DNA from: Sinomonas atrocyanea
Lineage (GTDB): Bacteria; Actinomycetota; Actinomycetes; Actinomycetales; Micrococcaceae
Reading direction: 5' to 3'
DNA: 64,000 nucleotides
Assembly (NCBI RefSeq): GCF_030812675.1
Contig: NZ_JAUSTE010000003.1
Coordinates: 1 to 64,000, forward strand
This document shows positions 52,964 through 62,449 of the stretch, piece after piece. The notes beneath the pieces were generated by a model. It saw nothing but the letters and a program-made list of their open reading frames with translations, ran no database searches and was not told the origin of the DNA. Each line of letters starts with the position of its first letter. Within the stretch, counting starts at the first letter, position 1. The translations under genes and the position numbers were made by a program.

Positions 52964-55900
52964 GCACTGCTTCCTCACTGCTCGCGGGATCGCGGTCCTC
53001 GGCCGCGGCGGCCCTCTCGTCGGCGCGCCGGCGCGGCGCCCGCGGCCCCCCGGACCGCTGGGCTTCTGACGGTTCCTCCTCGGGGAGGCCTGCCTCTGCG
53101 GCCTGCACGTCGGGTTCGTCGATCGGCCAGTCGTCCGGCCCGTCGTCGAGCGGCGTGCCCACGGTGCGGCGCGCGGGTGCCGGCGCGGCCGCATCGTCCA
53201 CGCTGCCCCCGCGGCGCGCGACGCGCGGCGCGCCGCGGTGGGGGTGGCGGCCGAGCGATTCGGGGACGAGCAGGGCGGAGCCGGCACCGCGACGCCCGGT
53301 GCGGCGGATCCTGGCCGGGATCGCCAGCAGGAGGGTCAGCGCGAAGGCTGCCACCGCCGCGACGCCGAGCGGCCATGCCGCCGGGTTGCGGTAGGCGATC
53401 TCCAGGTGGCCGCCCTGGGCCGGGAGGTCGAAGGCCTGGGACCAGCCCTGGGCCGATGCCGCGAGCGGCCTGCCGTCGAGCGAGGCCGCCCACTGCCGGT
53501 CGCTGCGCTCGGCCAGCACGAGCCGGCGTCCCTGGGGCCCGGAAGGGATGTCGGCGGAGATCGATTCGGGGCCCGAGGGCACGGACGCGAGGGTGGCGCC
53601 GGAGGCCGCGACGATGCGCGCGCGCTGGTCGATGGAGAAGTCGCCGTCCTTGCCCGCGGTGCGCGGGGTGACGCGCCACAGCCAGCCGGCATCGGTGCGG
53701 CCCACCGCCACGAGGGAGGGCACGGCGTCGATCCGCCCGGCCGTGACCTCGTCCGTGGCGCCGTCGTCGGCGAGGACCACAAAGCCGATCCCGAGCTGTT
53801 CGAGGTCCTTGCGCGGGTCCACGGCGGCGCCGCCGCCCACGGTGGCGACGGCGTGGCGGAGCGCGGTGAATGCGGCGTCGTCGTCGGCGATCCGCTCGGA
53901 CCCCCACCCGCCGGTGACCCGGCTCGAGGCGGCGGCCGCAGAGAGCGAGTCCAGCGTGGTGCCGGCGCCGCGCATGAGGCTCGCGGTGAAGCCGCCGGCG
54001 TCGGTGCTGTGGAGGACGAGCGTCCGCGTCTGCTGCGGCCCCTGCCCCAGGTCGGCTGCAGTCGCGGGCAGGACCCTGGCCGGGCCGGGGCCGACGAGCG
54101 CCTCGGCGCCGACTCCCCCCGAGGACGGGGCGTGGCCGAGCCCGGTGGCGGCCCACTGGGCCAGGGCCCCGGCGGGGCCGGCGGCGACGAGCACGTAGGC
54201 GAGGCCGATCGCGGTGGCGGAGACCCGGCGGGGTGCCCGCGGCGCCGCCGAGCCCTCGGGCCGGGGACGGGGGGCGAGGGTCCTGCGGTGCTCGAGGAGG
54301 CGGTCCAGGCCGAGGACGCCGACCGCGATGAAGGCGATCCCTGCGGCTCCGAGGCTCGGTCCCGCGAAGGGCGCAGCGAGGGAGTCCCCTGCGACGGCGG
54401 TGGGCGTCCGGGACACGGCCCACGCGTAGGCCAGGCCGAGGATCCCGACGGCGAAGAGCAGGCGGGCCGCGATCCCCCGGCGGCCGGTGAGGAGGACGGC
54501 TCCGGCCACGGCGGCGGCCAGGACCGGTGCGCCGAGGAGCAGCGCCCCGAGGAGGGACCAGGGCACCCCGGGAGGGAGCCCCGGGACGCCGGTGAGCGCG
54601 GCGCCGGCGTCGAAGGCGACGGGCTGGCCGAGGACCAGCTGCCACGGAGCCGCCGGGACCCCGGCCAGCGGGACGCCGGGGTCTGCGATCCAGGCGCGCG
54701 GGTCCGACGGGACGGAGACCCACAGCGGCGCGAAGAGCGCCACGGTGGGCACGAGCACGATCCAGAGGCTCCTCGCACGCCCGAGCAGGACGAGGGAGGC
54801 GAGCAGGACGACCGCTGCGGCCAGCGGGACGAGCGAGGGCGCACCGGCCGTCGCCAGAGCGAGCGCGAGGCCGCCCGCGGCTGCGGCGGTCCACGAGGGG
54901 ACGCCGCCAGTGCCGTTGCGCGGCTCGTGGCGGGGGCCCACCGTTCCGCGGATGCGGGCGGCGCCCACCGCGCGGACCATGCCGAGCGCGGCCCAGGGCA
55001 GCGCGGCGTGCGCCACCGCGGCGCCGAGCCGGCCCTGGGCGAGCGCGGTCAGGAGCGAGGGCGCGGCGGCCCATACGAGGGCCGCGAGCCAGCGGGGGGC
55101 ACGGTGTGCCGTGAGGTTGGCGGCGAGGGCCCAGGCACCGAGCCCGGCCACGGGCGCGGCAGCGAGGAGGGCGGCGGTGACGCCGCGGTTCGGGTCCCCG
55201 CCGGCGAGGAGGCCGAGGAGCCAGAGCACGAGGTCGAACGGGTCGCCGTGCCCCGCCTGGCCGGGGCCCACCCCCGCCCACCAGCTCGTGGCATGGGCGA
55301 AGACGTCGGCCAGCGTCGTGGAGACGGGCACGAGAGCGCCACCCACGGCGGCCTCGGCCCCCAGCAGCGGAGCGAACGCCGCGAGCGCGGCGATCAGGGC
55401 CGCTCCGGCGACCACGAGGGCGCCGGTCCCGACCCAGCCGCGCGAGGCGACCGCGAGGGCGGCGAAGTCGTCCTGGGAGTCGCCGGTCGGCTCGCTGGAG
55501 CCCTCGGCCATCCCCGAGCCGTCCCCGACCACGCTCTCGGGCTCGGCGGCCGCCGATTCGAGGAGCGCGCGGCGGTGGGCCCAGATGTCCCGGCGCGGGG
55601 TGATGAGCGGGCGGAGCACGGAGCGCGAGACGGCGCGGCTCCGGCGTGCGGCCCGGCGGCCGCGGGCCAGCCGGCCGGGCATGCCCAGGGCCGCGAGGGT
55701 GGCGCCGAGCCTGGCGGCGCCGAGCCCGGGCTCCTTGAGCACGATCGCAAGCAGGAACTGCCAGAGGGCGCCGAGGAGCGCGCCCGCAGCGTGGAGGGGG
55801 AGCTGCCACAGGGGCGCGTGCTTGAGCCGGGAGTAGACCTCGGCCCGTCGGGCGGCGAAGGGGGTGCCGGCGGCGCCCGGACGCGCGGAGTGCATCATGC

Positions 55901-56573
55901 GGGCCCCGGGGACCACGACCACGCGGTGTCCCGCCAGGCGTGCCCGCCAGCAGAAGTCGACGTCGTCGCCGGTGGCGGGCAGCGCCGGATCGAACCCGCG
56001 CAGGGACTCCCACACGTCCCGGCGCACGAGCATCCCCGCGGAATTGACGGCGAAGACGTCGCTGCGCGCGTCGTACTGGCCCTGGTCCTGCTCGTCGACG
56101 TCGATGAGGGTGAGCCGCTCGCCCCACCGGCTGACGGACAGGCCTACGTCGACGAGGGAGCCGGGCGCGTCCGCGTCGAGCTGCTTGCAGCCGGCCACGG
56201 TGACGCTCGGGGCGGCCTCCACCGCGGCCAGCAGCGCCGCGAGGGCGTCGGGCGCCGGCGCTGAGTCATCGTGCAGCAGCCACAGCCACTCCACGGCGCC
56301 TTCCGGAGCGGGCTGCGATCCTGCCGCGAGTCCGCCGAGCCCGCGGGCCACGGCGCCGCCGAAGCCCCCGGGGGTGCGCACCGCGGTGACGTTCTCGGCG
56401 CCGAGCGCCTCGCAGAGCAGTTCGGCCGAGTGGTCGCGGGACCCGGTGTCCACGCCGATGGCGGCGTCGACGGGTCGGGTCTGGGCCGCGAGGCCGGCGA
56501 GGGTCGCAGGAAGGTAGGGACCGCCGTCGTGCGCAACGACGACAGCGGTGACGCGTAGAGCCTCCAGGGTCAG
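52944..56573 (-). CDS. Large GT2-type glycosyltransferase membrane protein, probable CTG start
   Basis: A 1,209-residue protein if read from the CTG at 56573. An N-terminal GT2 domain (TAVVVAHDGGPYLPATLAG, WLWLLHDDSAPAPDALAAL, ATGDDVDFCWRARLAGH) carries the DDS and ED-like acidic motifs of rhamnosyl/galactofuranosyltransferases. A membrane region of about 12 helices, a periplasmic domain, a last helix and an acidic C-terminal tail follow. No ATG, GTG or TTG occurs in the stretch before the GT2 domain. The CTG overlaps the whiB stop (CTGA), with GGAAG 8 nt upstream. It likely adds sugars to a lipid-linked glycan. Confidence 0.85.
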   Translation of the reverse strand: MTLEALRVTAVVVAHDGGPYLPATLAGLAAQTRPVDAAIGVDTGSRDHSAELLCEALGAENVTAVRTPGGFGGAVARGLGGLAAGSQPAPEGAVEWLWLLHDDSAPAPDALAALLAAVEAAPSVTVAGCKQLDADAPGSLVDVGLSVSRWGERLTLIDVDEQDQGQYDARSDVFAVNSAGMLVRRDVWESLRGFDPALPATGDDVDFCWRARLAGHRVVVVPGARMMHSARPGAAGTPFAARRAEVYSRLKHAPLWQLPLHAAGALLGALWQFLLAIVLKEPGLGAARLGATLAALGMPGRLARGRRAARRSRAVSRSVLRPLITPRRDIWAHRRALLESAAAEPESVVGDGSGMAEGSSEPTGDSQDDFAALAVASRGWVGTGALVVAGAALIAALAAFAPLLGAEAAVGGALVPVSTTLADVFAHATSWWAGVGPGQAGHGDPFDLVLWLLGLLAGGDPNRGVTAALLAAAPVAGLGAWALAANLTAHRAPRWLAALVWAAAPSLLTALAQGRLGAAVAHAALPWAALGMVRAVGAARIRGTVGPRHEPRNGTGGVPSWTAAAAGGLALALATAGAPSLVPLAAAVVLLASLVLLGRARSLWIVLVPTVALFAPLWVSVPSDPRAWIADPGVPLAGVPAAPWQLVLGQPVAFDAGAALTGVPGLPPGVPWSLLGALLLGAPVLAAAVAGAVLLTGRRGIAARLLFAVGILGLAYAWAVSRTPTAVAGDSLAAPFAGPSLGAAGIAFIAVGVLGLDRLLEHRRTLAPRPRPEGSAAPRAPRRVSATAIGLAYVLVAAGPAGALAQWAATGLGHAPSSGGVGAEALVGPGPARVLPATAADLGQGPQQTRTLVLHSTDAGGFTASLMRGAGTTLDSLSAAAASSRVTGGWGSERIADDDAAFTALRHAVATVGGGAAVDPRKDLEQLGIGFVVLADDGATDEVTAGRIDAVPSLVAVGRTDAGWLWRVTPRTAGKDGDFSIDQRARIVAASGATLASVPSGPESISADIPSGPQGRRLVLAERSDRQWAASLDGRPLAASAQGWSQAFDLPAQGGHLEIAYRNPAAWPLGVAAVAAFALTLLLAIPARIRRTGRRGAGSALLVPESLGRHPHRGAPRVARRGGSVDDAAAPAPARRTVGTPLDDGPDDWPIDEPDVQAAEAGLPEEEPSEAQRSGGPRAPRRRADERAAAAEDRDPASSEEAVHDDARL

Positions 56574-57121
56574 ACCGCCCGCTTCCGGAGCCGGCGGCGC
56601 TCGCGCTCCGAGAGGCCGCCCCAGATGCCGAAGCGCTCGTCGTTGGCGAGGGCGTACTCGAGGCACTGGGCCCGCACCGTGCAGGAGCCGCAGACCTTCT
56701 TGGCGTCCCGGGTCGAGCCCCCCTTCTCGGGGAAGAACGCCTCGGGGTCGGTCTGGGCGCACAGCGCCTCGGCCTGCCAGGCGAGCTCGCCCTCCTCGGG
56801 CTCGCCCGGCTGCACGAGGTCGATGAGCACGGCCTTGGGCGTGTGCTCCCGGGGGTTGGCGAGGAGGGCGAGTGCCCGCTCGATCGCCTCGTCCGCCGGC
56901 TCGTCCTCGACGTCGTCGTCGAGGTCGTCCACTTCGTGGGCCCCGAGGAACGCCGTCGCGGCGTCCTCGAGGGTCTCCACGGAGCGGGCCTCATACCGTT
57001 CCTGTGCGTCCGGGTCTGCTGGGTCGACGTACCAGTCGGCGGGAATTCCCCGCGACCGGTACCTGGCCGACGCCTGTGCAGCTACGGCCGACTCGTACTG
57101 GATACGCTCCGCCTGTCCCAC
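56570..57121 (-). CDS. whiB2: WhiB-family Fe-S regulator, WhiB2/WhmD type
   Basis: A 183-residue protein. The C-terminal WhiB domain has the four cluster cysteines C121, C144, C147 and C153, followed by the GIWGGLSERERRRL turn and a basic tail. Residues 1-115 are an extended, partly acidic N-terminus (Asp/Glu-rich at 64-78). WhiB2-type proteins act with the primary sigma factor in division and septation control. The GTG at 57121 has AGGAGG 6 nt upstream, which decides it over the longer frame. The downstream giant glycosyltransferase is probably co-transcribed. Confidence 0.9.
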   Translation of the reverse strand: MGQAERIQYESAVAAQASARYRSRGIPADWYVDPADPDAQERYEARSVETLEDAATAFLGAHEVDDLDDDVEDEPADEAIERALALLANPREHTPKAVLIDLVQPGEPEEGELAWQAEALCAQTDPEAFFPEKGGSTRDAKKVCGSCTVRAQCLEYALANDERFGIWGGLSERERRRLRKRAV

Positions 57122-57258
57122 GGTGCTCCTCCTCGGGTCGAGTTCTGCGCGGCGAGCCGCTTCAGACCAGCGCCAGGAAGAATCCCGGTGCCGGTCCCCC
57201 TCGGCCATGCGATGATCGGTTCATCGGGGCCGCCGGCGCAGTTACTGTCCAGTGCTAA

Positions 57259-57272
57259 TTACATGCGTGTAA
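57259..57272. promoter_or_regulatory. TTACA-n4-TGTAA dyad upstream of whiB2
   Basis: A perfect inverted repeat with 5-bp arms lies about 140 bp before the whiB2 start, in the 284-bp gap shared with the divergent TIGR03089 gene. It could be an operator for either gene. No other gene is seen in the gap. Confidence 0.35.
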
Positions 57273-57405
57273 GACGGTCTGAGTCAAGCGGTGGCGGCAG
57301 ATTGTAGCCAGATGATTCCGCGGCCAGCCCGTGCGACACGCGCGCGGAGCGGCGCCCGCCGCGGCTCCGGGGGCGCGGCAAAGGCCGCTGTGGTCCAATG
57401 GGCGC

Positions 57406-58134
57406 ATGCCAACCACGATCGCCCACCTGCTGCAGCGGCTGCGCGCCGGCCAGCACGCCTCCTCCCCCCGCCTGACCTGGTACGGCCCCGACGGGGAGCG
57501 CATCGAGCTCTCGGGGCGCGTGCTGGAGAACTGGGTCGCGAAGACCTCCAACTTCCTCTCGGAGGAGCTCGACGCCGAGGCCGGGACCCGGGTGCGGATC
57601 GCTCTGCCGGCCCACTGGAAGTCGGCCGTGGTCGCCCTGGCGGCGTGGCAGGTCGGGGCCGTGGTGGTCGAGGACCATGATGCCCCGGCCGACATCACCT
57701 TCGTGGGGCCCGAGCCTGCGGCGGACGACGCCGCATCCTCCGGCGGCGTGGTCGTCGCCGTCGCGCTCGGGGCGCTCGAGATGGGCTACCCAGGCCAGCT
57801 GCCGGCCGGCGCCTACGACTACGCGGCCGTCGTCCGCCAGTTCGCCGACTCCTACGAGCCGTTCGATCCGCCGTCCGCAGACGACGCGGCGTACGAGTCC
57901 GGGGGCGAGTCCTTCTCGCAGGCGGAGCTGTCCGCGGGCTTCGCGTCCCCGGCGGAGCCGGGCGCGCGCGTCCTCGTCCCGGCCAGGGAGGGCCTGCGGG
58001 CCGCGCTGTCGCGGCTCCTCGGGGCGTGGGCGGCGGACGGGTCCGCCGTGCTCGTCCACGCGCAGGCAGAGGAGGCGGAGGGCGGGCGCATGCTCGAGCG
58101 CATCCGCCAGGCCGAGAAGGTCACCGCGCCCTGA
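57406..58134 (+). CDS. TIGR03089 family protein (AMP-ligase-like fragment)
   Basis: A 242-residue protein: HLLQRLRAGQHASSPRLTWY, SGRVLENWVAKTSNFLSEEL, RVRIALPAHWKSAVVALAAW. It resembles the N-terminal part of AMP-forming acyl-CoA ligases but lacks the P-loop and the C-terminal domain, which is the definition of the actinobacterial TIGR03089 family. Its function is unknown; catalysis is unlikely. It starts at the ATG 57406 and ends 12 bp from the convergent GtrA gene. The same neighbour set (LCP protein, whiB2, manA) is conserved. Confidence 0.85.
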   Translation: MPTTIAHLLQRLRAGQHASSPRLTWYGPDGERIELSGRVLENWVAKTSNFLSEELDAEAGTRVRIALPAHWKSAVVALAAWQVGAVVVEDHDAPADITFVGPEPAADDAASSGGVVVAVALGALEMGYPGQLPAGAYDYAAVVRQFADSYEPFDPPSADDAAYESGGESFSQAELSAGFASPAEPGARVLVPAREGLRAALSRLLGAWAADGSAVLVHAQAEEAEGGRMLERIRQAEKVTAP

Positions 58135-58146
58135 CGGGGCGCTCCC

Positions 58147-58746
58147 TCAGCGGTCCCCGGCAGCGCCGAGGTCGCCCGGGCCGGCAGCGGTCCGGCCCGG
58201 CTCGCCCGCACCGGCTGCGGAGGCCTGCTGCTGCGGGTGTCCGTGGCCGTGCTCGTGCTCGTGCTCGAAGATCTCGTGGTCGCCCTCGTACCCGGGCTCG
58301 GTGTCCAGCTCCTGGTTGAAGACCCAGAAGCGGTAGGCGAAGAAGCGGACCACCGTGGCGACGACGATCCCGACGACGCCGGCGAGGAACAGCAGGTTCT
58401 TGTCCTGGATGTCCATCCAGTACTTGGCGATCGCGGTGAATCCGGTCGAGATCCCGATGCCGAGGCCGTTGATGACGGCGAACATGACGAACTCGCGGGC
58501 GATGTTGGCCTGCTTGCGGTGCCGGAAGGTCCAGTAGCGGTTGGCCACCCACGAGAAGATCGTGGCCACGGTGGCGCCGACGAAGCGTGCCTTGGCCTCC
58601 GAGTCGGACATGACGGTGTGCATGAACAGGTAGGTCAGGCCGTTGTCGATGACGAAGGCCACACCGCCGACCGTGCCGAACTTCGCGACCTCGCGCCAGA
58701 AGAGCGAGACGAGACCACGCAGGCGGTCGGAGATTGTCGAGATCAT
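58147..58746 (-). CDS. GtrA-family membrane protein with His-rich tail
   Basis: A 199-residue protein with four membrane helices in a GtrA domain: KFGTVGGVAFVIDNGLTYL, FSWVANRYWTFRHRK, RFFAYRFWVFNQ. GtrA proteins are thought to move lipid-linked sugars across the membrane or to partner glycosyltransferases. The C-terminal ~50 residues are soluble and include EHEHEHGHGH, a likely metal-binding stretch not part of the core fold. The ATG at 58746 is preceded by GGAGG at a short 3-nt spacing. It is divergent from purK. Confidence 0.88.
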   Translation of the reverse strand: MISTISDRLRGLVSLFWREVAKFGTVGGVAFVIDNGLTYLFMHTVMSDSEAKARFVGATVATIFSWVANRYWTFRHRKQANIAREFVMFAVINGLGIGISTGFTAIAKYWMDIQDKNLLFLAGVVGIVVATVVRFFAYRFWVFNQELDTEPGYEGDHEIFEHEHEHGHGHPQQQASAAGAGEPGRTAAGPGDLGAAGDR

Positions 58747-58941
58747 GATCCTCCACGGACGGCATTGGGGCGGCGCATCGCCTCAGGACGCATAGGGTCC
58801 GGCGTCCCGGCTCGGCCCGAGGGGCCCGGACGGGAAGAGCGCACAGGACATTCTACCGCCGCGCTCCGTGGCGGACGCTGGGCGGCGGCTGTGAGCACGG
58901 TGCGCCGGGCCCGCGTCCGCCGGTGCCGGGCGCGCATTCTG

Positions 58942-58947
58942 TACTCT
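58942..58947 (+). promoter_or_regulatory. -10 box (TACTCT) for leaderless purK transcript
   Basis: TACTCT ends 6 nt before the purK GTG at 58954. Confidence 0.5.
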
Positions 58948-58953
58948 GGGCGA

Positions 58954-60156
58954 GTGAGTTTTCCTGTGATCGGAGTAGTCGGAGGCGGCCAGCTGGCGCG
59001 CATGATGGCCCCTGCGGCAACCGCCCTCGGCCTCGAACTGCGCGTCCTCGCCGAGGCCGAGGACGTCTCCGCCGTCCCCGCCGTCCCCTTCGCGCCAGTC
59101 GGCGACTACCGCAGCCTCGAGGACCTGCGCGCGTTCGCCGCCGAGGTCGACGTCCTGACGTTCGACCACGAGCACGTGCCGACCGAGCACCTGCTGGCCC
59201 TCATGGCGGAGGGAGTCAACGTCCAGCCGGGACCCGACGCGCTCGTCCACGCGCAGGACAAGCTGCGCATGCGGGAGGCCATCGATGCCCTCGGGCTGCC
59301 GAACCCGCGCTGGCGCGCGGTGCACCACGTGAGCGAGCTCGTCGCGTTCGGCGACGAGATCGGCTGGCCCGTGGTGCTGAAGACGCCGCGCGGCGGGTAC
59401 GACGGGAAGGGCGTGCGGGTGCTCCGCTCCGCCGCGGAGGCCGAGGAGTCGGACGACTGGTTCGGCACCATGTCGCCGCTGCTGGCCGAGGAGATGGTCA
59501 ACTTCTCCCGCGAGCTGTCCGCGCTCGTCGCCCGCACCCCCGGCGGAGAGTCCCGGGCGTGGCCGGTCGTCCACACCATCCAGGTCAACGGGGTCTGCGA
59601 CGAAGTGATCGCCCCCGCGCCCGAGCTGGATCCCGCCGTCGCCCGCGCCGCCCAGCAGGCGGCGCTGACCGTCGCGGAGAGCCTCGGGGTGACCGGCGTC
59701 ATGGCGGCCGAGCTGTTCGAGACGCCGGGCCGGGGCCCGGGCTTCCTCGTCAACGAGCTCGCGATGCGGCCGCACAACACCGGCCACTGGACGCAGGACG
59801 GCTCCGTGACGAGCCAGTTCGAACAGCACCTGCGCGCCGTCCTCGACCTTCCGCTCGGGGACACCGCTGTGCTCGGCGACTGGGCCGTCATGAAGAACTA
59901 CCTGGGCGGCGCCAACCAGGACCTCTACAGCGCCTTCCCGGCCGCGCTCGCCGCCGACCCGGCCGCCAAGGTCCATGCCTACGGCAAGTCGGTCCGGCCC
60001 GGCCGGAAGATCGGCCACGTCAACCTCGTCGGCGGTCCCGGCTCCGATCCGGCCGTGCTGCGCGAGCGGGCCACCCGGGTCGCCGCGATTGTCCGCGACG
60101 GCACCCCCGGCACGTCAGCGGACCAGACGCCCTCCGACTCCCAGGAGACCGCATGA
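58954..60156 (+). CDS. purK: 5-(carboxyamino)imidazole ribonucleotide synthase
   Basis: A 400-residue ATP-grasp enzyme. Seen: [50 protein letters not shown], and [17 protein letters not shown]. It converts AIR, ATP and bicarbonate to N5-CAIR in purine synthesis. The GTG at 58954 follows a TACTCT box by 6 nt, indicating a leaderless message. The stop overlaps the purE start as ATGA. Confidence 0.96.
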   Translation: MSFPVIGVVGGGQLARMMAPAATALGLELRVLAEAEDVSAVPAVPFAPVGDYRSLEDLRAFAAEVDVLTFDHEHVPTEHLLALMAEGVNVQPGPDALVHAQDKLRMREAIDALGLPNPRWRAVHHVSELVAFGDEIGWPVVLKTPRGGYDGKGVRVLRSAAEAEESDDWFGTMSPLLAEEMVNFSRELSALVARTPGGESRAWPVVHTIQVNGVCDEVIAPAPELDPAVARAAQQAALTVAESLGVTGVMAAELFETPGRGPGFLVNELAMRPHNTGHWTQDGSVTSQFEQHLRAVLDLPLGDTAVLGDWAVMKNYLGGANQDLYSAFPAALAADPAAKVHAYGKSVRPGRKIGHVNLVGGPGSDPAVLRERATRVAAIVRDGTPGTSADQTPSDSQETA

Positions 60157-60716
60157 GCACCCCGGCATCGCCCCAGCAGCCCCTCGTCGGGCTCGTCATG
60201 GGCTCCGACTCCGACTGGCCCGTCATGGAGGCCGCGGCCGACGCCCTCGCCGAATTCGGCGTCCCCTTCGAGGCCGACGTCGTCTCGGCCCACCGGATGC
60301 CGGAGGAGATGATCGCCTACGGGAAGTCGGCACGCGAGCGCGGCCTGCGGGCCATCATCGCGGGCGCCGGGGGCGCCGCCCACCTTCCCGGGATGCTCGC
60401 CTCGGTGACGACGCTGCCGGTGATCGGTGTGCCCGTGCCGCTGAAGACCCTCGACGGGATGGACTCGCTCCTCTCGATCGTGCAGATGCCGGCGGGCGTA
60501 CCCGTCGCCACCGTCTCGATCGGCGGCGCGCGCAACGCCGGCCTGCTCGCCGTGCGGATGCTCGCCTCGGCCCAGGACCAACTCGGGCAGCAGCTCGCGG
60601 GGCGGCTCGCGGAGTTCGCCGTCGGCCTCAATGCCGCCGCCGCCCGCAAGGGCGAGGCGCTGCGCGAGAAGGCCGCGCGGGTCTTCGCGGACGACGCCGA
60701 CCGGCCCGGCGCCTGA
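60153..60716 (+). CDS. purE: N5-carboxyaminoimidazole ribonucleotide mutase
   Basis: A 187-residue PurE class I. Seen: [29 protein letters not shown] with the catalytic His, [16 protein letters not shown], and GIPV-type loop [17 protein letters not shown]. It rearranges N5-CAIR to CAIR. The ATG at 60153 overlaps the purK stop and has AGGAG 5 nt upstream. Confidence 0.97.
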   Translation: MSTPASPQQPLVGLVMGSDSDWPVMEAAADALAEFGVPFEADVVSAHRMPEEMIAYGKSARERGLRAIIAGAGGAAHLPGMLASVTTLPVIGVPVPLKTLDGMDSLLSIVQMPAGVPVATVSIGGARNAGLLAVRMLASAQDQLGQQLAGRLAEFAVGLNAAAARKGEALREKAARVFADDADRPGA

Positions 60717-60738
60717 CCCGCGCACCGACAGGAGGACC

Positions 60739-62349
60739 ATGGCCCTGCACACGCCCGCGCGAAGCCACCAGACCGATCCGATCCGCCACCCCGAGGGCGC
60801 CTCGCCCGGGGTGCGCACGCGGCGGGCCTTCACGCTCCTGGTCCTGACCCTCCTGGTCCCGGGCGCGGCCCAGCTGATCGCCGGGAGCCGGCGCCTCGCG
60901 CGCCGCGCCCTGGCCGTCACCGCGGCCGTGTGGGCCGTGGCCCTGGTGCTCCTCGTCATCGGCCTCATCAACCGCGGGGCCATCCTCACCCTGGTCACCC
61001 ACCCGGTGCTCTCGCTCGTCCTCATCGTGGTCCTGCTCGTGCTGGCCGTCTGCTGGGCAGGGCTGTTCCTGAACACGCTGCGGCTCATCCGCGTCCCGCT
61101 CCTCGCCCAGCGGATGCGCCCCGTGGTGGTCCTGGCCCTCGTCGTCGCGATGGTCGTCTCGAGCGGCAGCCTCGCGTACGGCGCGTACCTCATCGGCGTG
61201 GGCCGGGGGGCGATCGGGACGATCTTCGGCGGCCCGGCCATCAGCCCCGTGGACGGCCGCTACAACTTCATGGTGATGGGCGGCGATGCCGGCGCCGACC
61301 GGGTGGGCCGGCGGCCGGACAGCCTCTCGATCATCAGCGTGGACGCCAACACCGGCCGCACCGCCCTGATCTCGATCCCCCGCAACCTGCAGAACGCGCA
61401 GTTCCCCGCCGACTCGCCGATGCACAAGATCTACCCGGACGGCTACAACTGCGGCAACGACTGCCTCATCAACGCCATCAATACCGAGGTCAACCAGAAG
61501 TACAAGGACCTCTACCCCGGCGTGGACGACCCGGGCGCCCAGGCCACCCTCGAGGCAGCCTCGGGCACCCTCGGCATCAAGGTCCAGGCCTACGTGGTGG
61601 TGGACATGGCCGGCTTCCAGCAGCTCATCGACGCGATGGGCGGGATCCGCATCAAGGCCGGCGGCTGGGTGCCGATGAGCGGAGCCTCGCTGGACAACAG
61701 CGGGACGCACGCGCTGCCCGTCGGCTGGATCGCCCCGGGCGAGCAGAAGCTCGACGGCTTCCACGCCCTCTGGTACGGCCGCAGCCGCGAGTTCGCGAGC
61801 GACTACGACCGGGTCGCCCGCCAGCAGTGCATCGAGCAGGCGATGATCAACCAGCTCAATCCCGCGACCCTCCTGAGCAAGTTCCAGGACATCGCCGGTG
61901 CGGGGACCAAGGTCGTCGAGTCGAACATCTCCTCGGAGCAGCTCGGCAGCTTCGTCGACCTCGCCCTCAAGGGCAAGAGCCAGCCCACGAGCAGGCTCGT
62001 CATCGGGCCCCCGGACTTCGACGCCTCCTTCCCCACCTACCCGGACTTCTCCGCGATCCACGCGAAGGTGCAGGGCATCCTCAAGCAGGCGAGCGGCTCC
62101 GCGTCGCCGTCGCCGAAGGCGCTCGGAGGCACGACGCCGGTGCTCGGCGGGGGCGCCGGCCTCGCCGTCCCCGGGGCGATCCCGGCCGCCCCGCCAGCGC
62201 CCGCGGGTGCCCCGGCCAACCAGTACAACGACGTGGGCCCGGACGGGGTCAAGGTCACGCCGCAGCACCTCAACGACCTGTTCAACGCGGGCAGGAACGA
62301 CCTCCTCGACGCCATCATGTCCGGCAACGGGGAGTGCACGCCGCTGTGA
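60739..62349 (+). CDS. LytR-CpsA-Psr (LCP) family cell-wall glycopolymer ligase
   Basis: A 536-residue membrane protein. A long basic cytosolic start and about four membrane helices (residues 30-150) precede the extracytoplasmic LCP domain. Signature: RRPDSLSIISVDANTG and LISIPRNLQN, then INAINTEVNQKY and the Arg pair in YGRSREFASDYDRVARQQ. A Pro/Ala-rich C-terminal tail follows. LCP enzymes transfer glycopolymers from undecaprenyl carriers onto peptidoglycan. The ATG at 60739 has AGGAGG at 3-nt spacing. Two close cysteines (GYNCGNDC) may form a disulfide. Confidence 0.93.
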   Translation: MALHTPARSHQTDPIRHPEGASPGVRTRRAFTLLVLTLLVPGAAQLIAGSRRLARRALAVTAAVWAVALVLLVIGLINRGAILTLVTHPVLSLVLIVVLLVLAVCWAGLFLNTLRLIRVPLLAQRMRPVVVLALVVAMVVSSGSLAYGAYLIGVGRGAIGTIFGGPAISPVDGRYNFMVMGGDAGADRVGRRPDSLSIISVDANTGRTALISIPRNLQNAQFPADSPMHKIYPDGYNCGNDCLINAINTEVNQKYKDLYPGVDDPGAQATLEAASGTLGIKVQAYVVVDMAGFQQLIDAMGGIRIKAGGWVPMSGASLDNSGTHALPVGWIAPGEQKLDGFHALWYGRSREFASDYDRVARQQCIEQAMINQLNPATLLSKFQDIAGAGTKVVESNISSEQLGSFVDLALKGKSQPTSRLVIGPPDFDASFPTYPDFSAIHAKVQGILKQASGSASPSPKALGGTTPVLGGGAGLAVPGAIPAAPPAPAGAPANQYNDVGPDGVKVTPQHLNDLFNAGRNDLLDAIMSGNGECTPL

Positions 62350-62449
62350 GCACCGCACTCCGGCGATACCGCATCCGCGCGTCCTGAGCCGTTGTCCATC
62401 ACCCGCCCACCCGCCCACCCGCCCGACCCACCGCCCGAGTAAGGACCCC

